This document shows, piece after piece, positions 42,149 to 48,895 of a DNA stretch of 64,000 nucleotides. Where the stretch lies: contig CAWEWR010000013.1 in the NCBI GenBank assembly GCA_963812675.1, positions 23,321-87,320 on the forward strand, given 5' to 3'. Made by a program: the position numbers and the translations under genes. A model generated the notes under the pieces. The model was given only the letters and a program-made list of their open reading frames with translations, ran no database searches and had not been told where the DNA came from. How positions within the stretch are numbered: the first letter of the stretch is position 1; each line of letters begins with the position of its first letter. Origin of the DNA: AP-15 sp963812675. GTDB taxonomy: Bacteria > Pseudomonadota > Alphaproteobacteria > ATCC43930 > CGMCC-115725.

Positions 42149-43060
42149 ATGGGTCGCGCGAAATTCGTCTCAACTTTGAATATAGCGCTACACCCGCGAA
42201 CCGCGGACGCGGAAATCCTCGCGGCTGTTCGCGGCGCTTATCGCTTGCTTGGCGGAAAAACCATCGATGACTTCTTAGAACAAACGCAACCGCCGCCACC
42301 CTCCGAAAGTGAGCTTGCGGCGAAACTACGCACGGCAGAGCAAAAATTACAAGGTGCAGCGGAGTATTGCAACCAATTAAAGTTGCAAATAATCCAACTT
42401 AAGCAACAATTATCCGCGGCTAAATCTTTCGACGGTTGGGGTAACGGTGTTAAGCGGTGGTGCGGATTCATCGGTCGCCATCCAGTAATATCTTTTTGCG
42501 TTGCGAGTTTTGCTATCGGTATTATTGCTAATCAAGGCCATAACCAGCACGTTGACACCAATCCGAGTCAATCATCGGACGTAACGAGGGAGCAGCAACA
42601 TGAAGCAACGGAACCCTCGGATAACTCGCTGGAGCGTTATTCTCTTGTTGGTGGTTGGAATATCGAATACCACCGCGGTGCCAAATTCTGTTTTATGAAA
42701 AGAACATATGCAAACACAGCTTTGGTCATCGGCTATAATGGGCATGAATACGCCATTTTAGTTGGAACTTATAACAACCTAATGACGGACGGTGCTACGG
42801 AGACATTCAATATTCAATTTCACGTTGGCAGTAATTTTGCAAAAAAAGAAGACTTTTGGCTCATCCAAGGTAAAATGAATCTCAAAGATCATTATGTTTT
42901 GTTTACGACCTTCGACCCTAAATTCATGACCAAATTGGTGGATAGTACCGAAATAACGTTTTGGTATCAACAAGACAAGATGTTCGAAACTTTTTGGATT
43001 AGTAATCAACGGGACGCTTGGCAAGCCATGACGGCTTGCCAGAAAGCTCACTCGACATAA
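42149..43060 (+). CDS. ORFan membrane protein with coiled coil and C-terminal domain
   Basis: A 303-residue protein: an N-terminal helical segment (ADAEILAAVRGAYRLLGG), a coiled coil (about 55-90, rich in Gln, Leu and Lys), one membrane segment (HPVISFCVASFAIGIIAN, about 110-127), a polar linker, and a beta-rich C-terminal domain (YSLVGGWNIEYHRGAKFC ...) presumably outside the cytoplasm. Base composition is clearly more AT-rich than the flanking chromosome, suggesting transfer. The N-terminal segment resembles starts of DUF2786-type proteins, weakly. No function is assigned. Confidence 0.7.
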   Translation: MGRAKFVSTLNIALHPRTADAEILAAVRGAYRLLGGKTIDDFLEQTQPPPPSESELAAKLRTAEQKLQGAAEYCNQLKLQIIQLKQQLSAAKSFDGWGNGVKRWCGFIGRHPVISFCVASFAIGIIANQGHNQHVDTNPSQSSDVTREQQHEATEPSDNSLERYSLVGGWNIEYHRGAKFCFMKRTYANTALVIGYNGHEYAILVGTYNNLMTDGATETFNIQFHVGSNFAKKEDFWLIQGKMNLKDHYVLFTTFDPKFMTKLVDSTEITFWYQQDKMFETFWISNQRDAWQAMTACQKAHST

Positions 43061-43271
43061 GCTCAGCAAAGCGCTCGTCTCTCCGCGTGGGCTCCCATCG
43101 GACGGCTGCCAAGCCGTCCGCAAATGGGGTGGCGGTTCGCAAATCGTGACGGTTCGGCAGCGAGAGCCTAGGGCATTCCCGCGTCGCGCTCTCTAATCTC
43201 CAATTCTATCGAGACGATCGCCTCTCCCGACGATTTAACTATCAGGGGTGGAAAACGCGGGAGACACAACA

Positions 43272-43832
43272 ATGATCCGCCGTTCTCTGAGTAGGTTTAC
43301 CGGTCTCGCGGCCGCCTCGACATTGGCATTGAGTGCTTGCGCGCCCGACCACGCATCGGTGCCCGACGGAGGATCGGCTCAACAACTCGGGGCATCGATC
43401 GTTGGTGCTCCGCCGGGGAATTATATCGTTAGTTCGAAGCTCTCTCCTGGTCTTTGTACTTTGACAATACCGCCGGGCGCGCGCATCGGTCCTAAGGACA
43501 ATCTAATGCCGTTCATCACCGGACCATATCTGCTGCCGGGGGTATTGAGCGGCAGTCCGCCAGGGAACTATGTAATCTGGCTCAAAAGTAGTTCCGCTCT
43601 CTGTCCCTTGCCCGGCAGCAACTATGCCATAACAATACCTGCGGGGGTGCGCCTCGGCCCAAACGACAATGTAAGGCCATTTGTCACCAGCGCAGTCGCA
43701 ACTCCGCCGCCCGCGTTAGCGCCACAGCCACAGCAGCAGGTGATTGTAGTGGTACCGCAGGCTGTTTATCAGGAGGAGCTTTCGCTGGGCTTGAGTTTCA
43801 GCTTTCCGATCGGCCAGCAGCGCCACAGGTGA
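43272..43832 (+). CDS. Lipoprotein with two internal repeats
   Basis: A 186-residue predicted lipoprotein with lipobox LSAC (Cys near 23). The mature part holds two copies of a roughly 45-residue unit: PPGNYIVSSK ... CTLTIPPGARIGPKDN ... PFITGP and PPGNYVIWLK ... YAITIPAGVRLGPNDN ... PFVTSA. A Pro/Gln-rich segment and a short beta hairpin end the protein. ATG 43272 is chosen because it gives a proper signal peptide; an upstream GTG at 43248 is less likely. It may be a cell-surface beta domain, with unknown partner. Confidence 0.75.
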   Translation: MIRRSLSRFTGLAAASTLALSACAPDHASVPDGGSAQQLGASIVGAPPGNYIVSSKLSPGLCTLTIPPGARIGPKDNLMPFITGPYLLPGVLSGSPPGNYVIWLKSSSALCPLPGSNYAITIPAGVRLGPNDNVRPFVTSAVATPPPALAPQPQQQVIVVVPQAVYQEELSLGLSFSFPIGQQRHR

Positions 43833-43864
43833 TCCAACCTGAGTTGGCCACATAATAATTCGGC

Positions 43865-44059
43865 TTAACTCCGCGTCTTTCCCTTGTGGACGCGGCCCTT
43901 TGATGCGGCCCGTTCCTTCGCCTTGGGCGGCGGCGGGGATTTAGGATTCTTGCCGTGCGGCTGTGGTGGCGTGCTCAGTGCGCGTCTTAGGCCGCGCTCC
44001 ATGCGTTGCGCGATTTCCTTATCGGTGTATTGATCGTCTTCTACTGTTTTTCGATCCAT
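43865..44059 (-). CDS. Small basic hypothetical protein
   Basis: A 64-residue protein: acidic N-terminus with YTDKEIAQRMERGLRRAL followed by STPPQPHGK and a Lys/Pro-rich tail. The helix plus TPPxPH segment resembles short orphan antitoxin-like proteins common in Rhizobiales, usually without a recognised toxin. No toxin gene is adjacent. Function is inferred only from that resemblance. Confidence 0.6.
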   Translation of the reverse strand: MDRKTVEDDQYTDKEIAQRMERGLRRALSTPPQPHGKNPKSPPPPKAKERAASKGRVHKGKTRS

Positions 44060-44254
44060 CGAAGGTCACTAGCTTGAAGCGAATGAGACGAAAGGCACCG
44101 CCGATCCGGCGGCGACATCATATTACCAATTTTGACGTGCGCCAGGACATCTCCGCCGTCCTCTCAGCAAAACCCGTTGACCTGGACTCAAATCGTCTAC
44201 ATGGCTGCGTCAGGGGTGGTTAGCATCTTTCGGACGACCTCTTGTTCAGCCATA

Positions 44255-44746
44255 TTAGTGAGAAAGCGATTGAAGGTATCTTGCAAGACAGTCCGGTACT
44301 ATTCCAAGTAGTTTGTTCCCCACGCTCGACAATACCTTCACAGTCTTTTCAAACCGTCTTGGCAGTTCGGCATATTCGATACGAGCACGAAGGACATCAA
44401 GATCATATAACCGATGCTCAACTCGAAAATTCAGCCGAAGGTCGGTACGGTCTACATTTTCCCCGTGTTGACCATATATGAAGCCATGTCCAACAATGTT
44501 CTTGTTCAAAAATGCGAGAGTACGCTCCTGTAGAATGTTGTGTCCTCGTATGTTTTCCTCCCCGTCGAGGTAAACCCTGCTTTGCGTCATACGATCATAG
44601 GGATGGTCTTTTATTTGTGAAACTTCTTTTCCCCAGGATCGCCACTGATTGATGAATGCATCGAGTTCTTTGATTATACGCCTTTTCCTGCGTGTCTTAA
44701 AGGTGAGTATCGAGGGTTGAATTTGCGATGGGAACATGGCGATCAT
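44255..44746 (-). CDS. ORFan hypothetical protein
   Basis: A 163-residue protein of unrecognised family, lacking signal peptide and membrane segments. It has a basic N-terminus (KTRRKRRIIKELDAFINQWR) and a central VYLDGEENIRGHNILQERTL. It is AT-rich relative to the flanks and isolated on its strand. A faint similarity of layout to the protein at 51673-52101 (helix, then a beta strand, then a His-Asn containing helix) is not enough to call homology. Confidence 0.55.
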   Translation of the reverse strand: MIAMFPSQIQPSILTFKTRRKRRIIKELDAFINQWRSWGKEVSQIKDHPYDRMTQSRVYLDGEENIRGHNILQERTLAFLNKNIVGHGFIYGQHGENVDRTDLRLNFRVEHRLYDLDVLRARIEYAELPRRFEKTVKVLSSVGNKLLGIVPDCLARYLQSLSH

Positions 44747-44835
44747 GGAAGATGATAGGTCGCTTCAGCTAACCGATAGTTACCACCAAGTGGCTTCGAT
44801 AGTCGGTCCGCTGTCCAGGCTGTTCTGAGACAGAA

Positions 44836-44854
44836 GGCCACCCACGGGGTGGCC
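44836..44854. terminator. Hairpin between ORFans
   Basis: An 8-bp perfect stem GGCCACCC / GGGTGGCC with an ACG loop. It is placed 57 nt after the stop of the repeat-protein gene ending at 44911, the same distance and a similar stem as the hairpin at 19808. Flanking T runs are weak. Confidence 0.5.
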
Positions 44855-44910
44855 CTTCCTGCCTTCGTCCAGTTCCCATCGCGACGCTACTTCATTGAGC
44901 ACACACGCTT

Positions 44911-45462
44911 CTAAAAGCCGGGGTTCCGCTTCACGCCGTCGCTTCCATAAAGCGGCGGTTCTTCTTCTGGCGCGCCCTCTTCGTCGTCGACGCCGTATAG
45001 ACCTCGCTCTAATTCCTCCACTTTATCCCGAAGCTCTCGGATTTCCCGGAGTGTCTCCTCATGAGCGGCGGCGATGTTCGGCATTTCTGGGATCGGCGGC
45101 ATTGTAAATCGCGGGTGGTCTTCGCCGAGTTCCCCGAACCCGATGCTGTCTGCCAATCCCAAGTGATGGCGAAGCGGATTGACGGCGCTCGCCGCGATTT
45201 CGAACTCGCGCCCGTGCGGATGAACAAGCCGTTCTAATTCCAAATTGGTGCCGAGCGGATTGACGGCGCTCGCCGCCAATCGCGGGTCGTGCCCGAACAA
45301 ATCAGTAATCCCGTGCACGGATAGCGGATCGGGCGGGATCGGAGCGTACCGAGGATCGAGCGGGATCGGAGCGTACCGAGGATCGAGCGGGATCGGAGCG
45401 TACCGAGGATCGGGCGGGATCGGACCGTACCGAGGATCCTGCAATTCAAAAAAGTCGTGCAT
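44911..45462 (-). CDS. Repeat protein with four 9-residue DPRYxPIPx units, start region hit by an IS
   Basis: From ATG 45462 the product is 183 residues. Residues 9-44 are four tandem copies of DPRY[AG]PIP[PL]. A second duplicated segment, AASAVNPL, occurs twice near residues 63 and 90, and the C-terminal part is a charged coiled coil (AHEETLREIRELRDKVEELE) with an acidic end. No family is recognised. The ATG lies inside the 8-bp target duplication of the IS at 45468-46635. The duplication's other copy is followed on the far side by an AAAGG ribosome site and a possible earlier in-frame ATG (46653), so the IS separates the gene from its native start signals. Confidence 0.6.
   Translation of the reverse strand: MHDFFELQDPRYGPIPPDPRYAPIPLDPRYAPIPLDPRYAPIPPDPLSVHGITDLFGHDPRLAASAVNPLGTNLELERLVHPHGREFEIAASAVNPLRHHLGLADSIGFGELGEDHPRFTMPPIPEMPNIAAAHEETLREIRELRDKVEELERGLYGVDDEEGAPEEEPPLYGSDGVKRNPGF
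45327..45434 (-). repeat. 27-bp tandem repeat, four copies
   Basis: Units at 45327-45353, 45354-45380, 45381-45407 and 45408-45434, differing at only two positions. They encode the 9-residue DPRYxPIPx repeat of the surrounding gene. High identity implies recent expansion. Confidence 0.95.
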
Positions 45463-45467
45463 TAAAG
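45460..45467. repeat. 8-bp target site duplication of the IS, left copy
   Basis: CATTAAAG directly abuts the left inverted repeat, and the same 8 bp occur at 46636-46643 next to the right inverted repeat. Its first three bases are the ATG (minus strand) of the repeat-protein gene. Confidence 0.85.
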
Positions 45468-46635
45468 CATGCTTGTCCGGTTGACACCCAAGAGCACCAG
45501 ATTTGGTGGCGGTTTGTCGGTACCCTAGCTCAGTGGATGCTCGCCGGGTTTTCGCCGCGGCATTTTGGATGTTGCCATGAACCGGTGTACAGCCCGTCAT
45601 ACGTCGGGGCCACCGCCTGCCCGCCGATCCCGAGCAATGACCGGAACGCATTGAACGGGTAAAAACGGCGATTGAACCGGAACGTGAACTCGTTGAGGTA
45701 GGCTTGAAGGTGCTGCGGACTGACGCCGTGGTGGCAACCTCGCAGCCAGCTTTTCAGATTACTGAAGATCAAATGGGAGATCGGCAGAAAGTCCTCGGCC
45801 ACGCTGGGATCACCTTGCGCTGCGACCGGCAGATGCCGATAGCCGCGATCACGCAACGTCGCATAGCCGCCCCAGGCGTCGGTCACCACCACGGCTCCTG
45901 GCTCGACCGCCGCCTCGACAAAGCCGCACAGCGATCTTGCCGACCGATCCAGCACAACTTCCATCCGAATACGGCCGGCATATCGGCCATTGCGGCGCGG
46001 CACGCCTTTGACGTTCTCGGGCTTGCGCTGGCGGACTTCGACAGCCGCGATAACGAGGCTTTGATCATGGACCCCGCGGCCCTCGCCGCGCGTCCTGCCG
46101 CCGACCCATGACTCGTCGATCTCGACATGATCCCGCGGCTGGCCACCGATGCGGTCGCGATCGGGTCGGACCATGCCAGCGCGGAGTTTGTGGAGGATCT
46201 GGAACGCCGTCTCGTAGCGGTTCAAGCCAAGCTGACGTTGGAATTGGACGGCCGAGATGCCTGGCGTATGGCTCGAAACCAGGTAGGCGGCCCAGAACCA
46301 GATCGACAGCGGCGTGCGGGTCCGCTCCATGACCGTGCCGGCCGTCAGCGCATTATCCCGCTGACATTTGCGGCACCGCAGAACCTGCGGCCGGTTGGCG
46401 AAGCGGTAGGGTTCGCTGGCTTCGCCGCACCATCCGCAGACGAACCCGTCGCGCCAGCGGATGGCTTCAAGGTAAGCAGCGCAAGCCGTATCGTCAGGAA
46501 ACAGGCGTTGGAACTCGGGCAGTGAACCCGGAAAGGGCAGATCCGCGCGGAGCAAGACAACGGCGGGCATGGCGGCATCTCGTTTCCGCCGCTAAACTAC
46601 CAACTGTAGTCTTGGGTGTCAACCGGATAAGCACG
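45468..46635 (-). mobile_element. IS1595-family insertion sequence, complete
   Basis: The 1168-bp element is bounded by 25-bp inverted repeats: left 45468-45492 starting CATGCTTGTCCGG and right 46611-46635, whose complement starts CGTGCTTATCCGG, two mismatches in all, both ending TTGACACCCAAG. It is flanked by the 8-bp duplication CATTAAAG; 8 bp is the size typical of IS1595. It carries one intact transposase gene. Intact repeats and duplication indicate recent insertion. It lies in the AT-rich accessory island. Confidence 0.9.
45530..46570 (-). CDS. IS1595-family transposase
   Basis: A 346-residue transposase with an N-terminal zinc ribbon (CGWCGE and CRKCQ, about residues 45 and 66) and an ISXO2-like DDE domain: VEIDESWVGGRTRG (first Asp), VVTDAWGGY (second Asp), and HGVSPQHLQAYLNEFTFRFNR toward the third site. 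It is full length with no frameshift. It reads toward the disrupted repeat-protein gene 68 nt downstream and could drive it by read-through. Confidence 0.93.
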   Translation of the reverse strand: MPAVVLLRADLPFPGSLPEFQRLFPDDTACAAYLEAIRWRDGFVCGWCGEASEPYRFANRPQVLRCRKCQRDNALTAGTVMERTRTPLSIWFWAAYLVSSHTPGISAVQFQRQLGLNRYETAFQILHKLRAGMVRPDRDRIGGQPRDHVEIDESWVGGRTRGEGRGVHDQSLVIAAVEVRQRKPENVKGVPRRNGRYAGRIRMEVVLDRSARSLCGFVEAAVEPGAVVVTDAWGGYATLRDRGYRHLPVAAQGDPSVAEDFLPISHLIFSNLKSWLRGCHHGVSPQHLQAYLNEFTFRFNRRFYPFNAFRSLLGIGGQAVAPTYDGLYTGSWQHPKCRGENPASIH

Positions 46636-46643
46636 CATTAAAG

Positions 46644-47255
46644 TACCTTTCATATCAGGGGATAATCTTCAAGAAGAGCGTGTGCATGATGAACACGCCG
46701 GAAAATGCAAGGTGTCGATGATTTCTCCGAGTTGGTTCAGTTGCCTGCCGCAAGTAATCTTTTAACGATATTTTTCAAGTGACTGCGAATCCTGACCCGT
46801 CCCTCTCGCATCGAGTTGCCCGCCGCGACAGAACGCCACACGACTTGCCTACCTACGGTGATAAGGGCCGCAAAGGTTGTGTCTTGGGGTACCATACCAC
46901 CCGCTCTCGGGATACCATGGGATGCCACAGAGTGCCAAAAAATGGCAGTTTTCCTACCCTCTCAATCACTCGGGGCGAGCTCCTCCCTCTCCCCCCTGAA
47001 GGGCAGAGAGGGATTCTCCGTCGGTCCGGCGATATGTGCGCATATCCTAGCGCCAAAGCGGGGTCTAGGGCCAACGGTTTGAGCCCTGCAGCACTGGATT
47101 CCCGCTTTCGCGGGAATGACGGGCGAGGCTGACCAACGGCGTCTCGACGCTCTCGCCGATGCCGACGCGGTAAACCCGCCCCTGTTCAGGCCAGGGGCAA
47201 GCTTTGCGGGAAGCCGCGGGCGCGCTCGGCTGCTACCAGGATTAAGGCACCGCCG
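46644..47255. other. Intergenic region with repeat DNA
   Basis: About 610 nt to the right of the IS, holding the 28-bp repeat at 47094-47121 and short GC-rich hairpins near 46980-47020, but no gene I can support. Short open frames here lack ribosome sites and protein-like composition. Confidence 0.6.
47094..47121. repeat. 28-bp intergenic palindromic repeat (copy 2)
   Basis: Identical to 19756-19783, with arms TTCCCGC / GCGGGAA. It lies between the IS flank and the RraA-like gene. Confidence 0.85.
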
Positions 47256-47963
47256 CTAGTGAATGTCCTCTTGCTCGTCGAAGGCTTGGCGCAGGCGGGC
47301 GACCGAGAAGCCGGGGGCTTTCGAGGCGTCGATGATCACCTTTTCGCGCCGCGCGATCAGCGCGACGGCGGCCGGGATTTCCTTGACCGCCTCGGGCGGG
47401 ATCACGACGGCGCCGTGGCGGTCGGCGTGAATGACGTCGTTCGGCGACACGGTCATCCCGGCGACGCTGACGGTGCCGCCATAATCGACCAGATGAACAT
47501 GAGCGTGGGACGGCATGACCGAGCCGGCGAGCACCAGGAAATCGGGCGCCATCGCGTCGAGGTCGCGGACCGAGCCGTCGGTGATGACGCCGGCGCAGCC
47601 GAGCCCTTTATGGACGTGGGTCTGGACCTCGCCCCAGAACGCGCCGAACCCGGTATCGGGCGCGTCGATGTCTTGGATCACCGCGATGCTCGGCAAAGGC
47701 TCGTCGGCGATATGCTGGTAATAGCCGAGCCGCACCTCCTTCGCCTCCTCGCGGCCGCGCGGGTGCGGTTCGCGCGAGCGGATGATTGCGGTGCGGGCAA
47801 AGGCGACGACCGGCTTCATCTCGGGAGAGGCGGCGAACAGCGGCCTGCGGGTGAACCCTAGGGCACGGCGCGCCGGCACGACGAGTTCGAGCGCGTTGCA
47901 TATGGTCGGCGTGTCGAACGCTCTCAGAGCTTCGAGATCGGCGTGGTCCGGCAAGCGGGGCAT
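47256..47963 (-). CDS. RraA-like / HMG aldolase family protein
   Basis: A 235-residue protein of the RraA/class II HMG-CHA aldolase fold. Signatures: TPTICNALE, FWGEVQTHVHKGLGCAGVIT, DGSVRDLDAM (active-site Asp-Arg) and VSPNDVIHADRHGAVVIP. Catabolic members cleave 4-hydroxy-4-methyl-2-oxoglutarate to pyruvate; true RNase E regulators are shorter. Given the surrounding catabolic genes, aldolase-type chemistry is more likely. Confidence 0.85.
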   Translation of the reverse strand: MPRLPDHADLEALRAFDTPTICNALELVVPARRALGFTRRPLFAASPEMKPVVAFARTAIIRSREPHPRGREEAKEVRLGYYQHIADEPLPSIAVIQDIDAPDTGFGAFWGEVQTHVHKGLGCAGVITDGSVRDLDAMAPDFLVLAGSVMPSHAHVHLVDYGGTVSVAGMTVSPNDVIHADRHGAVVIPPEAVKEIPAAVALIARREKVIIDASKAPGFSVARLRQAFDEQEDIH

Positions 47964-48037
47964 GGGCAGGTCCTCCGAGCATCATCGTGGGAGCCAGCCT
48001 TTATTGGGGAACCCCGCCGTCGGCAAGGCTTTTGCCG

Positions 48038-48166
48038 CTAGGTCCCGATAATGCGGCCGCCGATCAACACTCCGAGCGGGATAACGAAGGACAAAATGAC
48101 GAGCGCGATCGCGAAACAGCGTTCGGCCCGGCTCCATCGTTTCCAGTCGGAAATCCAATCTTGCAT
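48038..48166 (-). CDS. Putative 42-residue single-span membrane protein
   Basis: A short frame with ATG 48166 and TAG 48038-48040. An amphipathic, Trp-rich N-terminus (MQDWISDWKRWSRAERC) leads into a hydrophobic helix (FAIALVILSFVIPLGVLIGG) and ends RIIGT. The composition is typical of small membrane proteins. There is no strong ribosome site upstream, so expression is uncertain. It lies upstream of the RraA-like gene on the same strand. Confidence 0.4.
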   Translation of the reverse strand: MQDWISDWKRWSRAERCFAIALVILSFVIPLGVLIGGRIIGT

Positions 48167-48319
48167 AAGACCACTAGCCCCCCGGCATACCCACCCCTTC
48201 GACAGAGAGTAGATAACCGCTCAGCATGAAAAAAATTCGACGGAAGTATGGCCTTGTGGTGATAAAGAAAACGTAATCTCGCCTAAAGTCTTTACGCGTG
48301 GCCGCTAATGGAGGAAGCA

Positions 48320-48895
48320 ATGTATGATCCGAACCGGGTGAGGCAGTTGCGGCGGCTGCACGGCCACCCTTTCCGCATAGGCAAGCTCGGCCATGTCGTG
48401 CTCAATGTGCGAGACGTGGAGCGGTCGGCCCGGTTCTATACCGAGCTGCTCGGTTTCGAGATCTCGGACGTTTATCCCGAGGAGATGGTGCCGGGCGGCA
48501 TGGTGTTTCTGCGCTGCAACCCGGACCATCACGGGATCGCGCTGGTCGGTTCGCTGAAAGAGCCGGCGGCGAACGCCGACCTAAACCACATCGCCTTCGA
48601 AGTGGCCAGCCTCGATGAGGTCGTGCGAGCGCACGATCATCTGCGGCGGCAGGGGGTCGAAATCGACTTTGCCGGCCGGCGCCGCGCGGGGTGTCAGATC
48701 GCCGTCGAATTTCGCGATCCCGACAATCACCGGCTCGAGATTTACTGGGGCATCGACCAGATCGGCAGCGACGGCCATGTCCGCCCGCCGAGCGAGTGGA
48801 AAGGCGCCCGCAGTCTGGCGGACGCGATAGCCGACCCGGTGCGCGGTCAGGACACGACGGTGCACGACCCATCGCTGATCGGGCGTGATCGCTGA
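48320..48895 (+). CDS. VOC (glyoxalase/dioxygenase) superfamily protein
   Basis: A 191-residue vicinal-oxygen-chelate protein: GKLGHVVLNVRDVERSARFY gives the first metal His, LNHIAFEV the second, and RLEIYWG the Glu. It may be an extradiol-dioxygenase or glyoxalase relative; the substrate is unknown. ATG 48320 is favoured because GGAGGA lies 4-5 nt before it; ATG 48308 is also possible. Its TGA overlaps the pepN ATG by one base (TGATG), so the two are translationally coupled. Confidence 0.87.
   Translation: MYDPNRVRQLRRLHGHPFRIGKLGHVVLNVRDVERSARFYTELLGFEISDVYPEEMVPGGMVFLRCNPDHHGIALVGSLKEPAANADLNHIAFEVASLDEVVRAHDHLRRQGVEIDFAGRRRAGCQIAVEFRDPDNHRLEIYWGIDQIGSDGHVRPPSEWKGARSLADAIADPVRGQDTTVHDPSLIGRDR

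Noticed and set aside
43963..44223. An 86-codon plus-strand ORF opposite the small basic protein.
   Set aside because: Composition resembles an antisense shadow and there is no start signal.
45327..45434. CRISPR-like array.
   Set aside because: The 27-bp units are contiguous with no spacers and encode an amino-acid repeat.
46779..47132. Short ORFs between the IS and the RraA-like gene.
   Set aside because: They run through repeat DNA, lack ribosome sites and show no protein-like pattern.
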